Below, one piece after another: positions 37,355-38,287 of a stretch of DNA of 38,287 nucleotides. Within the stretch, counting starts at the first letter, position 1, and the number at the start of each line of letters is the position of its first letter. Origin of the DNA: Gammaproteobacteria bacterium (GTDB lineage: Bacteria; Pseudomonadota; Gammaproteobacteria; Legionellales; Legionellaceae); contig JANSXK010000015.1 in NCBI GenBank assembly GCA_024742995.1, positions 1-38,287 of the forward strand, given 5' to 3'. A program made the position numbers and the translations under genes. The notes under the pieces were generated by a model that made no database searches, was not told where the DNA came from, and worked only from the letters and a program-made list of their open reading frames with translations.

Positions 37355-38065
37355 TTAGCTAATCCTATAAAGCTTGGTTTGCTCAAATGGTGCGAGATGA
37401 GTCTTAGTAATCGCAACACTTTTAGTGCCCGGCCAATTAAACCAAGATTCTTGGACACCCAAAGGATGCTTCGTGATATTGGTCAACACATACACTTCAC
37501 CACACAAATCATTGCCTCGAATCGTCATAAGCTTCTTTAGTCGACTATGCTTTGATTGGTAGACTTTGACAGGATTTGCTTTTGTCTTAATAAACCCCTC
37601 GGGGGCTTCTTCGCTGATTAGAATCTTTAAAAACTCAACCATGGATTTTTCATAATCAGAAGTTCTTGGCTCATAGGCTTGAACAATGGTTTTTTTATAA
37701 GTTTTTAAAAGAATGGTTTGTGATGGAATGGGCCGTGGCGCTACCCTTAAATTATAGAAATACCCTTTTTCAGTGCGCAAATTAATGGAAAAAACTCTCG
37801 CCTGGAAAGCCGTGGTCGGTAAAAACGTGAAAACGCCTGAGTCCTCATCGATCAGCTTACAATTGGGCTTGCCATTACAAGTATCTAGCAATGAATTAGA
37901 AGGTGCTTTGACATCTTGGATTCTATCGCCTTCAATCATCACAGAATTGGGCTCAGAAATGGACGCTCTTACATCAATGTCTTCATAATTTCTAACCATT
38001 TTGACTTGGGCACACTGTGCATTAAACGCCAACACAGTTAGGATAATCATTGCGGTTCTTTTCAT
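37355..38065 (-). CDS. traK: TraK: outer-membrane core secretin-like protein (VirB9-like)
   Basis: A 236-aa exported protein (F TraK 242 aa). Signal peptide MKRTAMIILTVLAFNAQCA, then a VirB9-like body with FLPTTAFQARVFSINLRTE and a C-terminal part ending KHPLGVQESWFNWPGTKSVA. Sits in the outer-membrane core with TraV and TraB. A strong ribosome site (AGGTGAGG) precedes the ATG, and the ATG overlaps the stop of the traE-like remnant upstream. Confidence 0.93.
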   Translation of the reverse strand: MKRTAMIILTVLAFNAQCAQVKMVRNYEDIDVRASISEPNSVMIEGDRIQDVKAPSNSLLDTCNGKPNCKLIDEDSGVFTFLPTTAFQARVFSINLRTEKGYFYNLRVAPRPIPSQTILLKTYKKTIVQAYEPRTSDYEKSMVEFLKILISEEAPEGFIKTKANPVKVYQSKHSRLKKLMTIRGNDLCGEVYVLTNITKHPLGVQESWFNWPGTKSVAITKTHLAPFEQTKLYRIS

Positions 38066-38158
38066 GCCCTCACCTTCTCAATATTTTTGATTTTCAATAA
38101 TCCATGGAGATATTCATACTGAATTAGAAACATCTCTCTTAAATCAGTGATCTTGCCC
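38062..38158 (-). pseudogene. traE: 3' remnant of a traE-like gene, cut by an insertion sequence
   Basis: Reading the minus strand upstream of traK gives an open frame of about 31 codons ending in TGA that overlaps the traK ATG (ATGA). Its sequence, GKITDLREMFLIQYEYLHG then LLKIKNIEKVRA, looks like the C-terminal end of TraE (F TraE ends with a TDIKHYILIL...NG pattern), and traE precedes traK in F. The frame runs into the left end of an IS3-like element at about 38159. The upstream part is not visible; the assignment rests on a short stretch and on gene order. Confidence 0.55.
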
Positions 38159-38287
38159 TGATTTGATGGACACCCTGTTAAGAGAGTAAAATCTTAAGCA
38201 GAGGTGAAGAATGAACAACAATAGTTTAGAACAAAAAGTAATCAGGAATAAATACAGCTCGCAGTTTAAAGATCAAGCCGTAGAGCG
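38159..38287 (+). mobile_element. Left end of an IS3-like insertion sequence, continues outside window
   Basis: Putative terminal TGATTTGATGGACACC starts at 38159, with orfA beginning 52 bp in, the usual distance for IS3-family elements. Only this end is present, so neither the partner inverted repeat nor the target duplication can be checked, and the exact boundary is uncertain by a few bases. Confidence 0.6.
38211..38287 (+). CDS. IS3-type transposase OrfA, N-terminal fragment
   Basis: The first 25 codons are visible before the window ends. The stretch NKYSSQFKDQAVE is typical of the N-terminus of IS3/IS911-type OrfA, the helix-turn-helix subunit of the transposase. GAGGTGAAG lies just before the ATG. 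Family subgroup cannot be set from so little sequence. Confidence 0.72.
   Translation, partial: MNNNSLEQKVIRNKYSSQFKDQAVE

Noticed and set aside
1-38287. CRISPR array, tRNA or rRNA genes, integrase, plasmid replication gene
   Set aside because: None could be seen on reading the sequence.

Overview
The window is AT-rich, gamma-proteobacterial-looking accessory DNA. The combination of an F-type conjugation operon, a Rpn-family nuclease and a Fis-like regulator would fit a Legionellales host such as Legionella, but nothing here fixes the species and this is an inference. No tRNA, rRNA, integrase, replication gene or CRISPR array was seen, so plasmid and integrated element cannot be told apart.

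Region 1 (1-12068) is a biosynthetic gene cluster. A minus-strand operon runs, in transcription order, from a short-chain dehydrogenase (SDR) through a dehydroquinate-synthase-like sugar phosphate cyclase, a GAPDH-like enzyme, a MATE exporter and a TauD-like dioxygenase to a non-ribosomal peptide synthetase (NRPS, C-A-PCP-C, leaving the window at base 1). Diverging from it on the plus strand are a free-standing acyl carrier protein and an acyl-adenylating ligase. My reading is that an acyl starter, possibly the cyclitol acid made by the cyclase branch, is activated by the ligase, held on the carrier protein and condensed with an amino acid by the NRPS. The dioxygenase would hydroxylate it and the MATE pump would export the product. 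The product is not one I recognise.

Region 2 (12072-14628) holds small accessory genes on the minus strand. A candidate promoter at 14285-14314 precedes a likely operon: a membrane protein, a small TraD-like mobilisation protein, an unknown protein, a Fis-like regulator, and a Rpn-family PD-(D/E)XK nuclease overlapping it. Upstream is a translationally coupled pair of tiny membrane proteins (39 and 51 aa).

Region 3 (14629-15412) is a 466-bp non-coding stretch with a perfect 18-bp-arm hairpin and four copies of an 8-bp box, followed by a ribbon-helix-helix gene. This is the best oriT/relaxosome candidate.

Region 4 (15407-38065) is an F-type type IV secretion operon on the minus strand, transcribed right to left: traK, traB, traV, traC, trbI, traW, traU, trbC, traN, traF, trbB, traH, traG, traD, traI. 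Many neighbours overlap by 4-14 bases. Between traG and traD, where F carries the exclusion genes, a plus-strand gene encodes a small membrane protein.

Region 5 (38062-38287): the 3' end of what looks like traE survives upstream of traK and is cut by the left end of an IS3-like element whose orfA leaves the window. traA and traL, if present, lie beyond it. The whole therefore looks like a mobile element carrying an unusual natural-product cluster, with a transfer operon that has been hit by an insertion sequence.
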